Of a DNA stretch of 64,000 nt, positions 20,308-27,372 are shown in pieces; positions within the stretch are counted from its first letter, which is position 1; each line of letters begins with the position of its first letter. Below the pieces are notes generated by a model, which was not told the origin of the DNA, searched no databases, and saw only the letters and a list, made by a program, of their open reading frames with translations. This DNA is from Bacteroidota bacterium (GTDB lineage: Bacteria > Bacteroidota > Bacteroidia > AKYH767-A > 2013-40CM-41-45). The stretch lies in the NCBI GenBank assembly GCA_016720655.1, contig JADKKE010000005.1:62001-126000 (forward strand), in the 5' to 3' direction. The position numbers and the translations under genes are program-made.

Positions 20308-21258
20308 TTATTTGAGACGATGCAAAGGGTTTTTCTTAATCATTCCACCTTTGGAATCATTAATACTATGCATGACCATGAATGCATTCGGGTCGATACG
20401 TTCGATTAAACCCTTCAACTTATTAATTTCCAAACGAGTGATCACTGTATAGATGACATCCATATCATGGTTTTTCTCTCCATGACTGCCATATCCTCTT
20501 TTGCCTTTCAGCAAGGTGACACCCCAACCCATCTGGTAAACAATGATTCGTCTGATTTCTTCGGAACGCTCGGAAACAATGGTGACTCCGGTATATTCTT
20601 CCAAACCATGAATTACAAAATCGATTGTCTTTGATGCAGATAAATAAGTAAGCGTTGAATACATCGCTCGTTCAAAATCCAGGAACCAGGCAGCTGCAGA
20701 AAAGATGAGAATGTTGAACAGCAAAATCAAGTCACCTACAGACATGCCGGCTTTCCGGCTAACAAAAAGCGCGAGAACTTCTGTTCCGTCCAGTACTCCA
20801 CCACCCCGGATTGCCAGACCAATTCCGGCTCCAAGGAAAAATCCTCCGAATACAGCAACCAGTAATTTGTCATGCGTGATGTCCGGAAAATCGATGACAG
20901 CGAGAGCAAGTCCGAGTCCGAGAACAGCCAATGCAGTTTTGATCGCAAAAACAATTCCGACTTGCTTGTAACCAAGAATTACAAATGGAATATTGATCAT
21001 CACAATCAATAGTGGCAGTGGAAGTCCGGATAAGAAACTGATCAACATGGAAATTCCTGTGACTCCACCATCGATAAAATGATTGGGAAGAAGAAAGCCT
21101 TTCAATCCAAAGCATGCGGAGAGAATTCCGAGAATGAGCAGAAATAAAGAGGAGAACCGACCGGGGCCTTTTCTATTTTTAGCATTTAGTTTTTTCCTGG
21201 GCTTGGCAAGATGCTTGAATTCTTCAATAGAATTCTGAATAAGAACATACAGTGACAT
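20308..21258 (-). CDS. YitT family membrane protein with DUF2179 tail
   Basis: An integral membrane protein with about five to six helices (residues about 35-210 from the chosen start) and a soluble C-terminal DUF2179 domain (VTIVSERSEEIRRIIV ... GVTLLKGKRGYG ... VIYTVITRLEINKLKGLI). GGVTGISMLISF near the first helices is the typical YitT phrase. The frame is open from 21318, but the ATG at 21258 (MSLYVLIQ) gives the usual N-terminus and is preferred. The function of YitT proteins is not established; transport is presumed. A tiny membrane peptide gene lies 91 bp upstream on the same strand. The last residues before the stop (IKKNPLHRLK) extend slightly beyond the usual domain end. Confidence 0.85.
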   Translation of the reverse strand: MSLYVLIQNSIEEFKHLAKPRKKLNAKNRKGPGRFSSLFLLILGILSACFGLKGFLLPNHFIDGGVTGISMLISFLSGLPLPLLIVMINIPFVILGYKQVGIVFAIKTALAVLGLGLALAVIDFPDITHDKLLVAVFGGFFLGAGIGLAIRGGGVLDGTEVLALFVSRKAGMSVGDLILLFNILIFSAAAWFLDFERAMYSTLTYLSASKTIDFVIHGLEEYTGVTIVSERSEEIRRIIVYQMGWGVTLLKGKRGYGSHGEKNHDMDVIYTVITRLEINKLKGLIERIDPNAFMVMHSINDSKGGMIKKNPLHRLK

Positions 21259-21349
21259 AGGCTGATTTGTTAATGTGAAAAGAGCAAAATATGAATGAAG
21301 GTTGGTTGCGCCCAACAAACCCTAATCCTGAAGGGCGCAACCCAACACA

Positions 21350-21448
21350 TCAAAGTACTGATTTTAAAATCACCAACAAAATGATGACCCCTGCAACAAA
21401 GAGTACAGGGAATAGTAAGCCGTGAGATTGTTTTTTTTCGTTTTCCAT
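21350..21448 (-). CDS. 32-residue single-span membrane peptide
   Basis: A very short frame, ATG at 21448 to TGA at 21350, encodes MENEKKQSHG followed by a continuous hydrophobic stretch (LLFPVLFVAGVIILLVIL) and ends KSVL. This is the layout of a small tail-anchored membrane protein: a charged head, one helix and a short tail. It lies directly upstream of the YitT gene on the same strand with a 91-bp gap, so it may be co-transcribed. Chance hydrophobic frames do occur, and no homologue is known to me. Repeat arrays start right behind its start codon (21459 onward), as at other genuine gene ends in this window. Confidence 0.45.
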   Translation of the reverse strand: MENEKKQSHGLLFPVLFVAGVIILLVILKSVL

Positions 21449-21458
21449 TTTGTGAGAG

Positions 21459-21552
21459 TTGAGAGTTATGAGTTATGAGTTGAGAGTTATGAGTTAATGG
21501 TATGTATAAGGTATAAGGTATAAGGTATAAGGTATAAGGTATAAGGTATAAG
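21459..21552. repeat. GTTATGA and GTATAAG heptamer arrays
   Basis: GAGAGTTATGAGTTATGAGT-type units (7 bp) run directly into seven perfect copies of GTATAAG (21504-21552). Both families have a 7-bp period although their sequences differ. Confidence 0.9.
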
Positions 21553-21604
21553 GTATGCGGAATAATGATGCGGGAATAGGCATCATGGGTGGCAGATATT
21601 TAAA

Positions 21605-21780
21605 TCCAGAATTAAGAATTAAGAATTAAGAATGTGCATCCAGTTAAAAGGTTAGAATACCTTATACTTACCTATACCTAATACCAAATACCAAGAATTA
21701 AGAATGTGCATCCAGATAAATGGTAAGAATACCTTATACTTTATACCTAATACCAAATTCCAAATACCTCGTACCTAAAA
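21605..21780. repeat. AGAATTA heptamers and a duplicated 72-bp unit
   Basis: Three AGAATTA copies (about 21609-21630) precede AATGTGCATCCAG at 21631, which recurs at 21703 (72 bp apart) together with AGAATACCTTATACTT and ACCTAATACCAAAT blocks. The TACCTTATAC parts are the complement of the GTATAAG array at 21504, so the two regions could pair. Confidence 0.85.
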
Positions 21781-21783
21781 TCT

Positions 21784-22140
21784 TCAAATCAACAACTGAC
21801 GATGAATGAGAAAAAGATGTTGATTGGTTTTGGCAATTTCAATACTGGAAAAATAAAAGCTGTTTGCAACAACAACAGAAGAAATAAAATTGTTTACTGA
21901 AGGACAAAAACCGGTTCGTAATTTTGAAGGTGCCGATGTAGCAACAAAAACATTTACTGATAAAGTCGGTGTCTCGAAGCTTGTTGATTCAGCAGAAGAA
22001 AAGGAGGGACTAGTCACCGCCAGAAAATCTCCGGTGTTCTGTTCATCATTTTCAGCTCCTGTTATCATGCTAAATGGCACAATAAGGCCAAAAAACAGGA
22101 TTATTAGAGTGAAAAATGACTTTTTTGAACAATTAGGCAT
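21784..22140 (-). CDS. Small secreted hypothetical protein
   Basis: A 118-residue frame starting MPNCSKKSFF with a clear hydrophobic signal or anchor segment (about residues 8-28, ending MITGA), then a Ser/Thr-rich middle and an end reading LFLIHRQLLI. Short exported proteins with a basic hydrophobic C-terminal end of this kind occur near metal-handling genes in Bacteroidota, which fits the arsenic genes next door, but there is no Cys or His cluster that would show metal binding. The opposite strand also holds a frame over much of the same stretch; I favour this one because of the signal peptide. It sits between repeat arrays. Function unknown. Confidence 0.5.
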   Translation of the reverse strand: MPNCSKKSFFTLIILFFGLIVPFSMITGAENDEQNTGDFLAVTSPSFSSAESTSFETPTLSVNVFVATSAPSKLRTGFCPSVNNFISSVVVANSFYFSSIEIAKTNQHLFLIHRQLLI

Positions 22141-22167
22141 GGGGCAAAGATACTGTTTTTTGTTTAA

Positions 22168-22354
22168 GGGACAGGGGACGAGGGACGGGGGACGGACCCA
22201 GTTCAGGGTTTAAGGTTAAGGTTCAAAGTTTGTTCCGGGTTTAGAGTTCCGGGTTTAGAGTTCCGGGTTCAGAGTTCCGGGTTCAGAGTTCAAGGTTCCG
22301 TGTTCTGTGTTTAGAACGGCATTACCTAATACCTGGTACCTAATACCTAATACC
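22168..22354. repeat. Composite run of three heptamer families
   Basis: GGGACAG, GGGACGA, GGGACGG, GGGACGG (22168-22195) are followed by GTTCCGG/GTTTAGA/GTTCAGA units (about 22199-22312) and then ACCTAAT, ACCTGGT, ACCTAAT, ACCTAAT (22324-22351). Three unrelated sequences, all with 7-bp period, stand side by side upstream of the ACR3 gene. Confidence 0.9.
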
Positions 22355-22407
22355 TTTTACTAAATTCTTCCCAACCTTAGCAATCTGCCAAAAGAAACTA
22401 AAATCTT

Positions 22408-22423
22408 ATCGTATTATTGCGAT
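22408..22423 (+). promoter_or_regulatory. Candidate ArsR-type operator of the ACR3 gene
   Basis: ATCGTATTATTGCGAT is an imperfect palindrome with ATCG/CGAT ends, located 14 bp before the ATG. The same 16 bases occur upstream of arsC (24185-24200, opposite strand). The inner TATTATTG resembles the -7 box TAnnTTTG, so a bound repressor would cover the promoter. Regulation by an ArsR-like repressor is inferred; no arsR lies in the window. Confidence 0.6.
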
Positions 22424-22437
22424 AAATAAAAAAGCAT

Positions 22438-23499
22438 ATGCTTGCGAATGAATGTGCGCCTGTGAAAGAAAGAAAACATCTGAGTTTTCTGGATCGTTAT
22501 CTGACTCTATGGATTTTTGCTGCCATGGCATTAGGAGTTGGAATCGGGTACTTTTTTCCTTCGGCACCGGGGATTATTCAATCTTTTCAGATCGGGACAA
22601 CGAATGTTCCGATTGCAATCGGATTGATCCTGATGATGTATCCACCACTTGCGAAGGTTCGTTTCGAAGAATTGCACCTGGTTTTCAGAAATAAAAAAAT
22701 ACTCGGTCTCTCTTTGGTGATGAATTGGATCATCGGTCCTGTACTCATGTTTGCGCTTGCAATTATTTTCCTGCGTGATCATCCGGCTTACATGACCGGA
22801 CTAATTATGATCGGACTCGCACGTTGTATAGCAATGGTCATCGTATGGAACGAACTTGCTGAAGGGAACCGGGAATATGCAGCAGGTCTGGTTGCTTTCA
22901 ATAGCATTTTTCAGGTCTTGTTTTACAGTCTGTTTGCTTGGATTTTTATCACTGTACTTCCGCCCTATTTTGGTATTCAGGGAATGGATGTGGATGTACA
23001 CATTTCCCAGATTGCGGAAAGTGTATTCATTTACCTTGGCATTCCGTTTATAGCCGGCTTCCTGACGAGATATTTCCTTAGAAAGATAAAAGGTGATCTC
23101 TGGTATACAGAAAAATTTATCCCCAGAATCAGTCCGATCACACTCATTGCATTGTTGTTCACGATTGTTGCAATGTTTAGTCTGAAAGGCGAAATGATTA
23201 TTCAGATTCCATTCGACGTCATCCGGATTGCCATTCCACTTCTAATTTATTTTATCCTGATGTTTCTGGTTACTTTTTTCGCAGGGAAGTCACTCGGCGC
23301 AGATTACTCGCAAAATGCAGCATTATCTTTTACTGCCGCCGGAAATAATTTCGAACTTGCAATTGCCGTTTCCATTGGAGTATTTGGAATCAACAGCGGA
23401 CAAGCGTTTGCCGGTGTCATCGGACCATTGGTAGAAGTCCCGGCTTTGATCGCTTTGGTGAATGTGGCGTTTTGGTTGAAAAGGAAAGTTTATAGATAA
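22438..23499 (+). CDS. arsB: Arsenite efflux transporter, ACR3 type
   Basis: A 353-residue inner-membrane protein of the ACR3 family (bile acid/arsenite/riboflavin transporter superfamily) that expels arsenite using the membrane potential. About ten hydrophobic helices are visible. The conserved Cys130 in helix 4 (GLARCIAMV) and Glu333 (GPLVEVPALI), both needed for transport in studied ACR3 proteins, are present, as is AAGNNFELAIAV. Some annotators reserve arsB for the unrelated 12-helix family, so acr3 may be the better name. It converges with arsC across a 207-bp gap filled by inverted heptamer arrays, and shares an upstream palindrome with it. It should remove the arsenite that the reductase makes. 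Confidence 0.93.
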   Translation: MLANECAPVKERKHLSFLDRYLTLWIFAAMALGVGIGYFFPSAPGIIQSFQIGTTNVPIAIGLILMMYPPLAKVRFEELHLVFRNKKILGLSLVMNWIIGPVLMFALAIIFLRDHPAYMTGLIMIGLARCIAMVIVWNELAEGNREYAAGLVAFNSIFQVLFYSLFAWIFITVLPPYFGIQGMDVDVHISQIAESVFIYLGIPFIAGFLTRYFLRKIKGDLWYTEKFIPRISPITLIALLFTIVAMFSLKGEMIIQIPFDVIRIAIPLLIYFILMFLVTFFAGKSLGADYSQNAALSFTAAGNNFELAIAVSIGVFGINSGQAFAGVIGPLVEVPALIALVNVAFWLKRKVYR

Positions 23500-23706
23500 C
23501 AGTTCAAGGTTCAAGGTTCAAAGTTTAAGGTTGGTTCCGGGTTTAGAGTTCCGGGTTCAGGGTTGAGGGTTGGCGAACACATTTTGAAAGATTCATCATT
23601 TTAATAAGTTATTAATAAAAACGAAATTAATTTATAAAGCACACATGGAACTCTGAACCTTGAACCTTGAACCCGGAACTCTAAACCCGAACTCTCTGAC
23701 CCTAAC
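23500..23706. repeat. Inverted pair of GTTCAAG heptamer arrays between convergent arsenic genes
   Basis: The left array (about 23500-23571) has GTTCAAG, GTTCAAG, GTTCAAA, GTTTAAG and later GTTCCGG, GTTCAGG, GTTGAGG units. The right array (about 23646-23703) is the reverse complement of the same set. Between them lies a 74-bp AT-rich core. The whole could fold into one long hairpin and may act as the shared terminator of the two convergent genes. Confidence 0.88.
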
Positions 23707-24171
23707 TTACCTGAGACTCGGAAACCAGAGGCCGTCAAAAACTCCCTCCGGGTTGCTTAATAAATTGCAAAACCGCTTCTTGATTTGCTCACGAACTTTT
23801 CGGGTAAAATTTAATTTTTCTTCCTGCGTTCCCTGAAAAGCGGAAGGATCAGGAAAAGACCAGTGAAGACGACGGGTAATGCCGGGGAATATGGGACAGC
23901 TTTCCGCAGCTTTCGGATCACAAACTGTTATTACATAATTGTAGGTCTTGCCTTGCTTCAACATTTCAGCAGTTGTTTTAGCATAGTGTGCCGACATGTC
24001 TATCCCCTCTTCTTCCATCACTTGTATTGCAACAGGATTGAGTTTACCCGATTCCAAACCTGCGCTTTCAACATCATATTGCTCTCCGGCAAATTTTCTT
24101 AAAAATGCTTCTGCCATCTGACTTCGTGCACTGTTGTGAATACAAACAAATAAAACACGTTTCTTGATCAT
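23707..24171 (-). CDS. arsC: Arsenate reductase, low-molecular-weight phosphatase fold
   Basis: A 154-residue cytosolic enzyme that reduces arsenate to arsenite. The phosphatase-like P-loop is CIHNSARS (Cys10, Arg16, Ser17). Two further cysteines, Cys84 and Cys92 in VCDPKAAESC, fit the three-cysteine relay of thioredoxin-coupled ArsC enzymes. The catalytic Asp lies in WSFPDPS, as expected. It is a little longer than the usual 130-140 residues at the C-terminus. It converges with the ACR3 pump that exports its product, and an identical palindrome sits 13 bp upstream of its ATG, so the two are probably induced together. The gene is on the opposite strand from the pump rather than in one operon. 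Confidence 0.93.
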   Translation of the reverse strand: MIKKRVLFVCIHNSARSQMAEAFLRKFAGEQYDVESAGLESGKLNPVAIQVMEEEGIDMSAHYAKTTAEMLKQGKTYNYVITVCDPKAAESCPIFPGITRRLHWSFPDPSAFQGTQEEKLNFTRKVREQIKKRFCNLLSNPEGVFDGLWFPSLR

Positions 24172-24184
24172 CGCTGAATATTTA

Positions 24185-24200
24185 ATCGCAATAATACGAT
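24185..24200 (-). promoter_or_regulatory. Candidate ArsR-type operator of arsC
   Basis: Read on the minus strand this is ATCGTATTATTGCGAT, identical in all 16 bases to the site before the ACR3 gene and at nearly the same distance from the start codon (13 versus 14 bp). The preceding TAT and the following AT-rich bases also match. Confidence 0.6.
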
Positions 24201-24249
24201 ATAGAATTTAATTGACGATTTTTCTATGTTAAAAAATTGTTACGAAAGA

Positions 24250-24441
24250 CATTAGTTAAAGGTTCAAGGTTCAAAGTTCAGAGTTGGTTTCGGGTTCAGA
24301 GTTCAATTTGGTTCAAGGTTCAGAGTTCAGGGTTCAGGGTTGGCGTGTGCATAATAAATTAGATTCGATTTCAAAAATGCCGTTATTTGCACTCTGAAAA
24401 TTTCCAATCAGCAATCAGCAATCCAAAATCCTCAATCCAAA
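24250..24441. repeat. GTTCAGA heptamer array and CAATCAG units upstream of pyrophosphatase
   Basis: GTTCAAG/GTTCAGA/GTTCAGG units run from about 24255 to 24345 and end in GGGTTGGCG, the same right edge as the array at 23572. After a 55-bp unique stretch, CAATCAG, CAATCAG, CAATCCA and a related CTCAATCCAAA (24405-24441) lead straight into the ATG of the next gene. Confidence 0.88.
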
Positions 24442-24974
24442 ATGAACCCCTGGCACGACGTATCTCCCGGAAAAGAAATTCCGGAAATTGTAAACGCAAT
24501 CATTGAAATTCCGAAGGGCAGCAGAGCAAAATACGAACTTGACAAAGAAAGTGGTCTGCTCAAGTTGGATCGGGTATTGTATTCTGCTTTTTATTATCCT
24601 GCAAATTACGGCTTCATTCCACAGTCTTACGGTGATGATCACGATCCGCTTGATATCCTGGTGCTTTCACAAATCGATTTTGTACCGCTTTGTCTGGTGA
24701 AAGCAAAAGTAATTGGAGTGATGCGTATGGTTGACAGTGGCGAAGGTGACGACAAGATCATCGCGGTAGCGGCAAACGATGTAAGTGTAAATTACATACA
24801 GTCGGTCAACGAATTACCTCCGCATTTCATGCAAGAACTCCGGCAATTTTTTGAAGAATACAAAAGCTCGAAAAGAAAACTGTGGTTGTGGATGAGTTTC
24901 AGGACAAAGCTGTTGCCCTCGAAATTATAAAAACAAGTTTGAGCCACTATAAAACTTCTTTCCCGGCCAAATAA
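24442..24974 (+). CDS. ppa: Inorganic pyrophosphatase, family I (frameshift near 24862)
   Basis: A soluble enzyme hydrolysing pyrophosphate to phosphate, which drives biosynthesis forward. Visible family I features: EIPKGSRAKYELDK, YPANYGFIPQ and the signature DDHDPLDILVL with its metal-binding aspartates, then GEGDDKIIAV. The frame as read ends at 24930 with a foreign tail (SSKRKLWLWM...). In the next frame the expected end follows exactly: LEKKTVVVDEFQDKAVALEI, then SHYKTSFPAK and a stop at 24972-24974. Adding one A to the CAAAAGC run (giving EEYKKLEKK) restores a normal protein of about 178 residues. Since the enzyme is usually essential, a sequencing error is more likely than a null mutation. 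Repeats touch its start codon. Confidence 0.88.
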
Positions 24975-25042
24975 TTTCCTGTATTTCCAGTTCATCCTTC
25001 AATGGATAATTGCCAATTCTTTTTACCTCTGCACAAATTAGT

Positions 25043-25050
25043 TAAGTTTG
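25043..25050 (+). promoter_or_regulatory. Bacteroidota -7 box before the TPR kinase
   Basis: TAAGTTTG is a perfect TAnnTTTG match 16 bp before the ATG at 25067. No exact TTTG -33 element is present at the right distance. Confidence 0.5.
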
Positions 25051-25066
25051 TCGCAACGAAATTAAC

Positions 25067-27271
25067 ATGCTCCTGAGAGCTTTCCGTTTATACATCTTTT
25101 TGTTCCTGTTGTTTTCCTTTGATTCAAAAGCACAAAATGCTTTTGCAAGCAAGGGAGAGGACCCTTTTCGTTTTTTTACAGACACGCTGGGTTTACCGGA
25201 AGGTGTGCAACAAAAACCCAGAATTCGTGCTTTGCGATTTCTTTCCTCCGACCGGAGCGATCTTGATTTATTGCAGCAGGCTGAAAGAAGAATGAACCGA
25301 AAAGCCGTAGCCTTCATTGCAGGAAGGCTCGGTGTGCGATTGGCTGAAAGCGGACAAAGTGATTCGGCCATTCAGTTTTTCCGGAAAAGCCAGGCTACCT
25401 TTAGTGAACTAAACATGCCTGTGGGAGAAGCAGCTGCCAGCACAGCACTCGGGGTTTTGTATGAAAGAGAAAAGAATTACAAAGAAGCTTCAGTACAATT
25501 TTTACGCGGATTGAAGAATTTTGAAACGACAGCAAACTCCGAAGGTGTTATTTCAGAATACAAAAATCTTGCACGCATCAGTGAAGCACAGAAGGACCAT
25601 GCTTCTGCTCTGGAGTATTATAAAAAAGCTTATGCAAAATCCCTTGCTGATTCAAATCCGGCAATGCAGGCTGAATTGAACAATAAAATTGCCGAAGAAT
25701 TATTGCATGCCGGAAAAGACACAGAAGCACTCCCCTATTTACAGAACGCGCTACCCTTTTACCAACGAAAAAATAGCAAAAAGGATATCGCTGTCATCCT
25801 TCGAAATATAGGTATTGTACATTACAAAACGGGCAAATACGAAGAGGCACTGGATTTTTTTAAACGCAGCACTGAAGTAGATAAAAAACTTCCCGCATTG
25901 CGCCTGATACGTGATACCTATCTGAAATTGTTTGCGACACACAGAGTAAAATCAGATCCATCCAAAGCCGCATATTATTCCACGCAGTACAAACTTTTCC
26001 GCGACAGCATTGAACATCTCATCAATAGCAGAGTATTAAGTCCGGATTCTTTTACGACTGAACTGGAAGAGAAAGCCTATGTAAGGGACCTGGTGAACCG
26101 CGATCCGGATTTGTATACAGATCCTTCGAATGCAAAGTCATTGGAGTACAATCAAAAACTTACGGAAGCTGAATTGGAGCGCCTCAAAACGGAGGAAGCT
26201 CTGGCCAGAATGAACCAGGAAAAGCTCGATGATGAAGTCGCTGCCGGTGAGAGAGAAGAGAAAATACAACAATTGGAGAAGGAACAAGCATTGCAACATG
26301 CCGCCTTGCTTCAGAAAGAAGCCCGGCAAAAGCAACTGATTTATATTTTTAGCAGCGCAGGGATACTCGTTTTGGGCGTGCTTGGTTTCCTCTTGTACCG
26401 ATACCAGGTGAAAAGAAAATCACATGCCACGCTCGACAAAGCCTTTGCCGAATTAAAAGACGCACACCTAAAACTCAAGAATGCACAGGAGCAATTGGTG
26501 CATGCCGAGAAGATGGCATCCCTTGGGCAAATGACGGCCGGAATCGCGCATGAAATCCAGAACCCTTTGAACTTCGTAAATAATTTTTCCGAATCTTCAA
26601 TGGAACTCTTGCAGGAAATGGCAGAAGCAAAGACTCCGGAAGAGCGGGAAATGATATTGGGCGATTTGCAATTAAATATAAGCAAGGTTGTCCAGCATGG
26701 AAAACGTGCAGACGGCATTGTAAAAAACATGTTGCAACATAGTCGGGGAGGTACGGGTGAGAAACAATCAACTGATCTGAACAAGCTGGCTGAAGAATAC
26801 TTAAATCTTGCATTCCATGGGATGCGAGCGAAAGACCCTACTTTTTCCTGTACGATAGAAACAGATTTCGATAAAAATCTTCCTGCTGTTCATGTGATTT
26901 CGCAGGACATCAGCCGCGTATTGCTGAATTTGTATAACAATGCTTTTTATACAGTTCAAAAGAAAACCCTTGATTCCAAAGCAGCCGGGATGGATTATAA
27001 ACCGAGGATAAATGTTTCAACTTTACTCCTCTCGCGGTATGTGACCTTAACAGTGAGAGACAATGGAACCGGCATTCCGAATACGATCCGGGATAGAATT
27101 TTCGAACCTTTCTTTACCACCAAACCGGCTGGTGAAGGGATTGGCCTGGGTTTGTCATTGAGTTATGATCTGATCAAAGCGCATGGAGGTGAAATGAAAT
27201 TTGAAAGTGAACACGGTAGTGGTAGCACATTTACACTCGTACTCCCTGTGGAGCGATCCGTTTCAGGATAA
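25067..27271 (+). CDS. Sensor histidine kinase with periplasmic TPR repeats
   Basis: A 734-residue membrane sensor. Order: signal peptide (about 1-25), tetratricopeptide repeats (about 85-310, e.g. GEAAASTALGVLYEREKNYK and AVILRNIGIVHYKTGKYE), a coiled coil (about 370-420), one membrane helix (about 424-446), a second coiled coil, then the kinase: H-box AHEIQNPLNFVNNFSE with phospho-accepting His495, and an ATPase domain with N-box (LLNLYNNAFYTV), DNGTGIP, FEPFFTTKP and GLGLSLSYDL. TPRs outside the membrane suggest that it senses a protein or envelope state. It is one of three kinases in this region that share almost the same catalytic part. It has no fused receiver, so it likely signals to one of the nearby regulators. 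Confidence 0.9.
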   Translation: MLLRAFRLYIFLFLLFSFDSKAQNAFASKGEDPFRFFTDTLGLPEGVQQKPRIRALRFLSSDRSDLDLLQQAERRMNRKAVAFIAGRLGVRLAESGQSDSAIQFFRKSQATFSELNMPVGEAAASTALGVLYEREKNYKEASVQFLRGLKNFETTANSEGVISEYKNLARISEAQKDHASALEYYKKAYAKSLADSNPAMQAELNNKIAEELLHAGKDTEALPYLQNALPFYQRKNSKKDIAVILRNIGIVHYKTGKYEEALDFFKRSTEVDKKLPALRLIRDTYLKLFATHRVKSDPSKAAYYSTQYKLFRDSIEHLINSRVLSPDSFTTELEEKAYVRDLVNRDPDLYTDPSNAKSLEYNQKLTEAELERLKTEEALARMNQEKLDDEVAAGEREEKIQQLEKEQALQHAALLQKEARQKQLIYIFSSAGILVLGVLGFLLYRYQVKRKSHATLDKAFAELKDAHLKLKNAQEQLVHAEKMASLGQMTAGIAHEIQNPLNFVNNFSESSMELLQEMAEAKTPEEREMILGDLQLNISKVVQHGKRADGIVKNMLQHSRGGTGEKQSTDLNKLAEEYLNLAFHGMRAKDPTFSCTIETDFDKNLPAVHVISQDISRVLLNLYNNAFYTVQKKTLDSKAAGMDYKPRINVSTLLLSRYVTLTVRDNGTGIPNTIRDRIFEPFFTTKPAGEGIGLGLSLSYDLIKAHGGEMKFESEHGSGSTFTLVLPVERSVSG

Positions 27272-27321
27272 AATCAGACTCAATTTCTTTGATTCTGTTC
27301 ATTACAGGGCAATTCTTGGAC

Positions 27322-27351
27322 TTTGACATTTAAACCTGAATCGTATCTTTA
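27322..27351 (+). promoter_or_regulatory. Candidate Bacteroidota promoter of the cyclic-nucleotide-type kinase
   Basis: TTTG (27322-27325) and TATCTTTA (27344-27351), 18 bp apart, resemble the TTTG/TAnnTTTG pair with one mismatch. The ATG at 27373 follows 21 bp later. Confidence 0.5.
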
Positions 27352-27372
27352 TCCGATCTTCGTCATTCAACT

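Noticed and set aside
21890..22213. A 107-residue plus-strand frame
   Set aside because: It is antisense to a frame with a convincing signal peptide and its end runs into the GGGACGG array.
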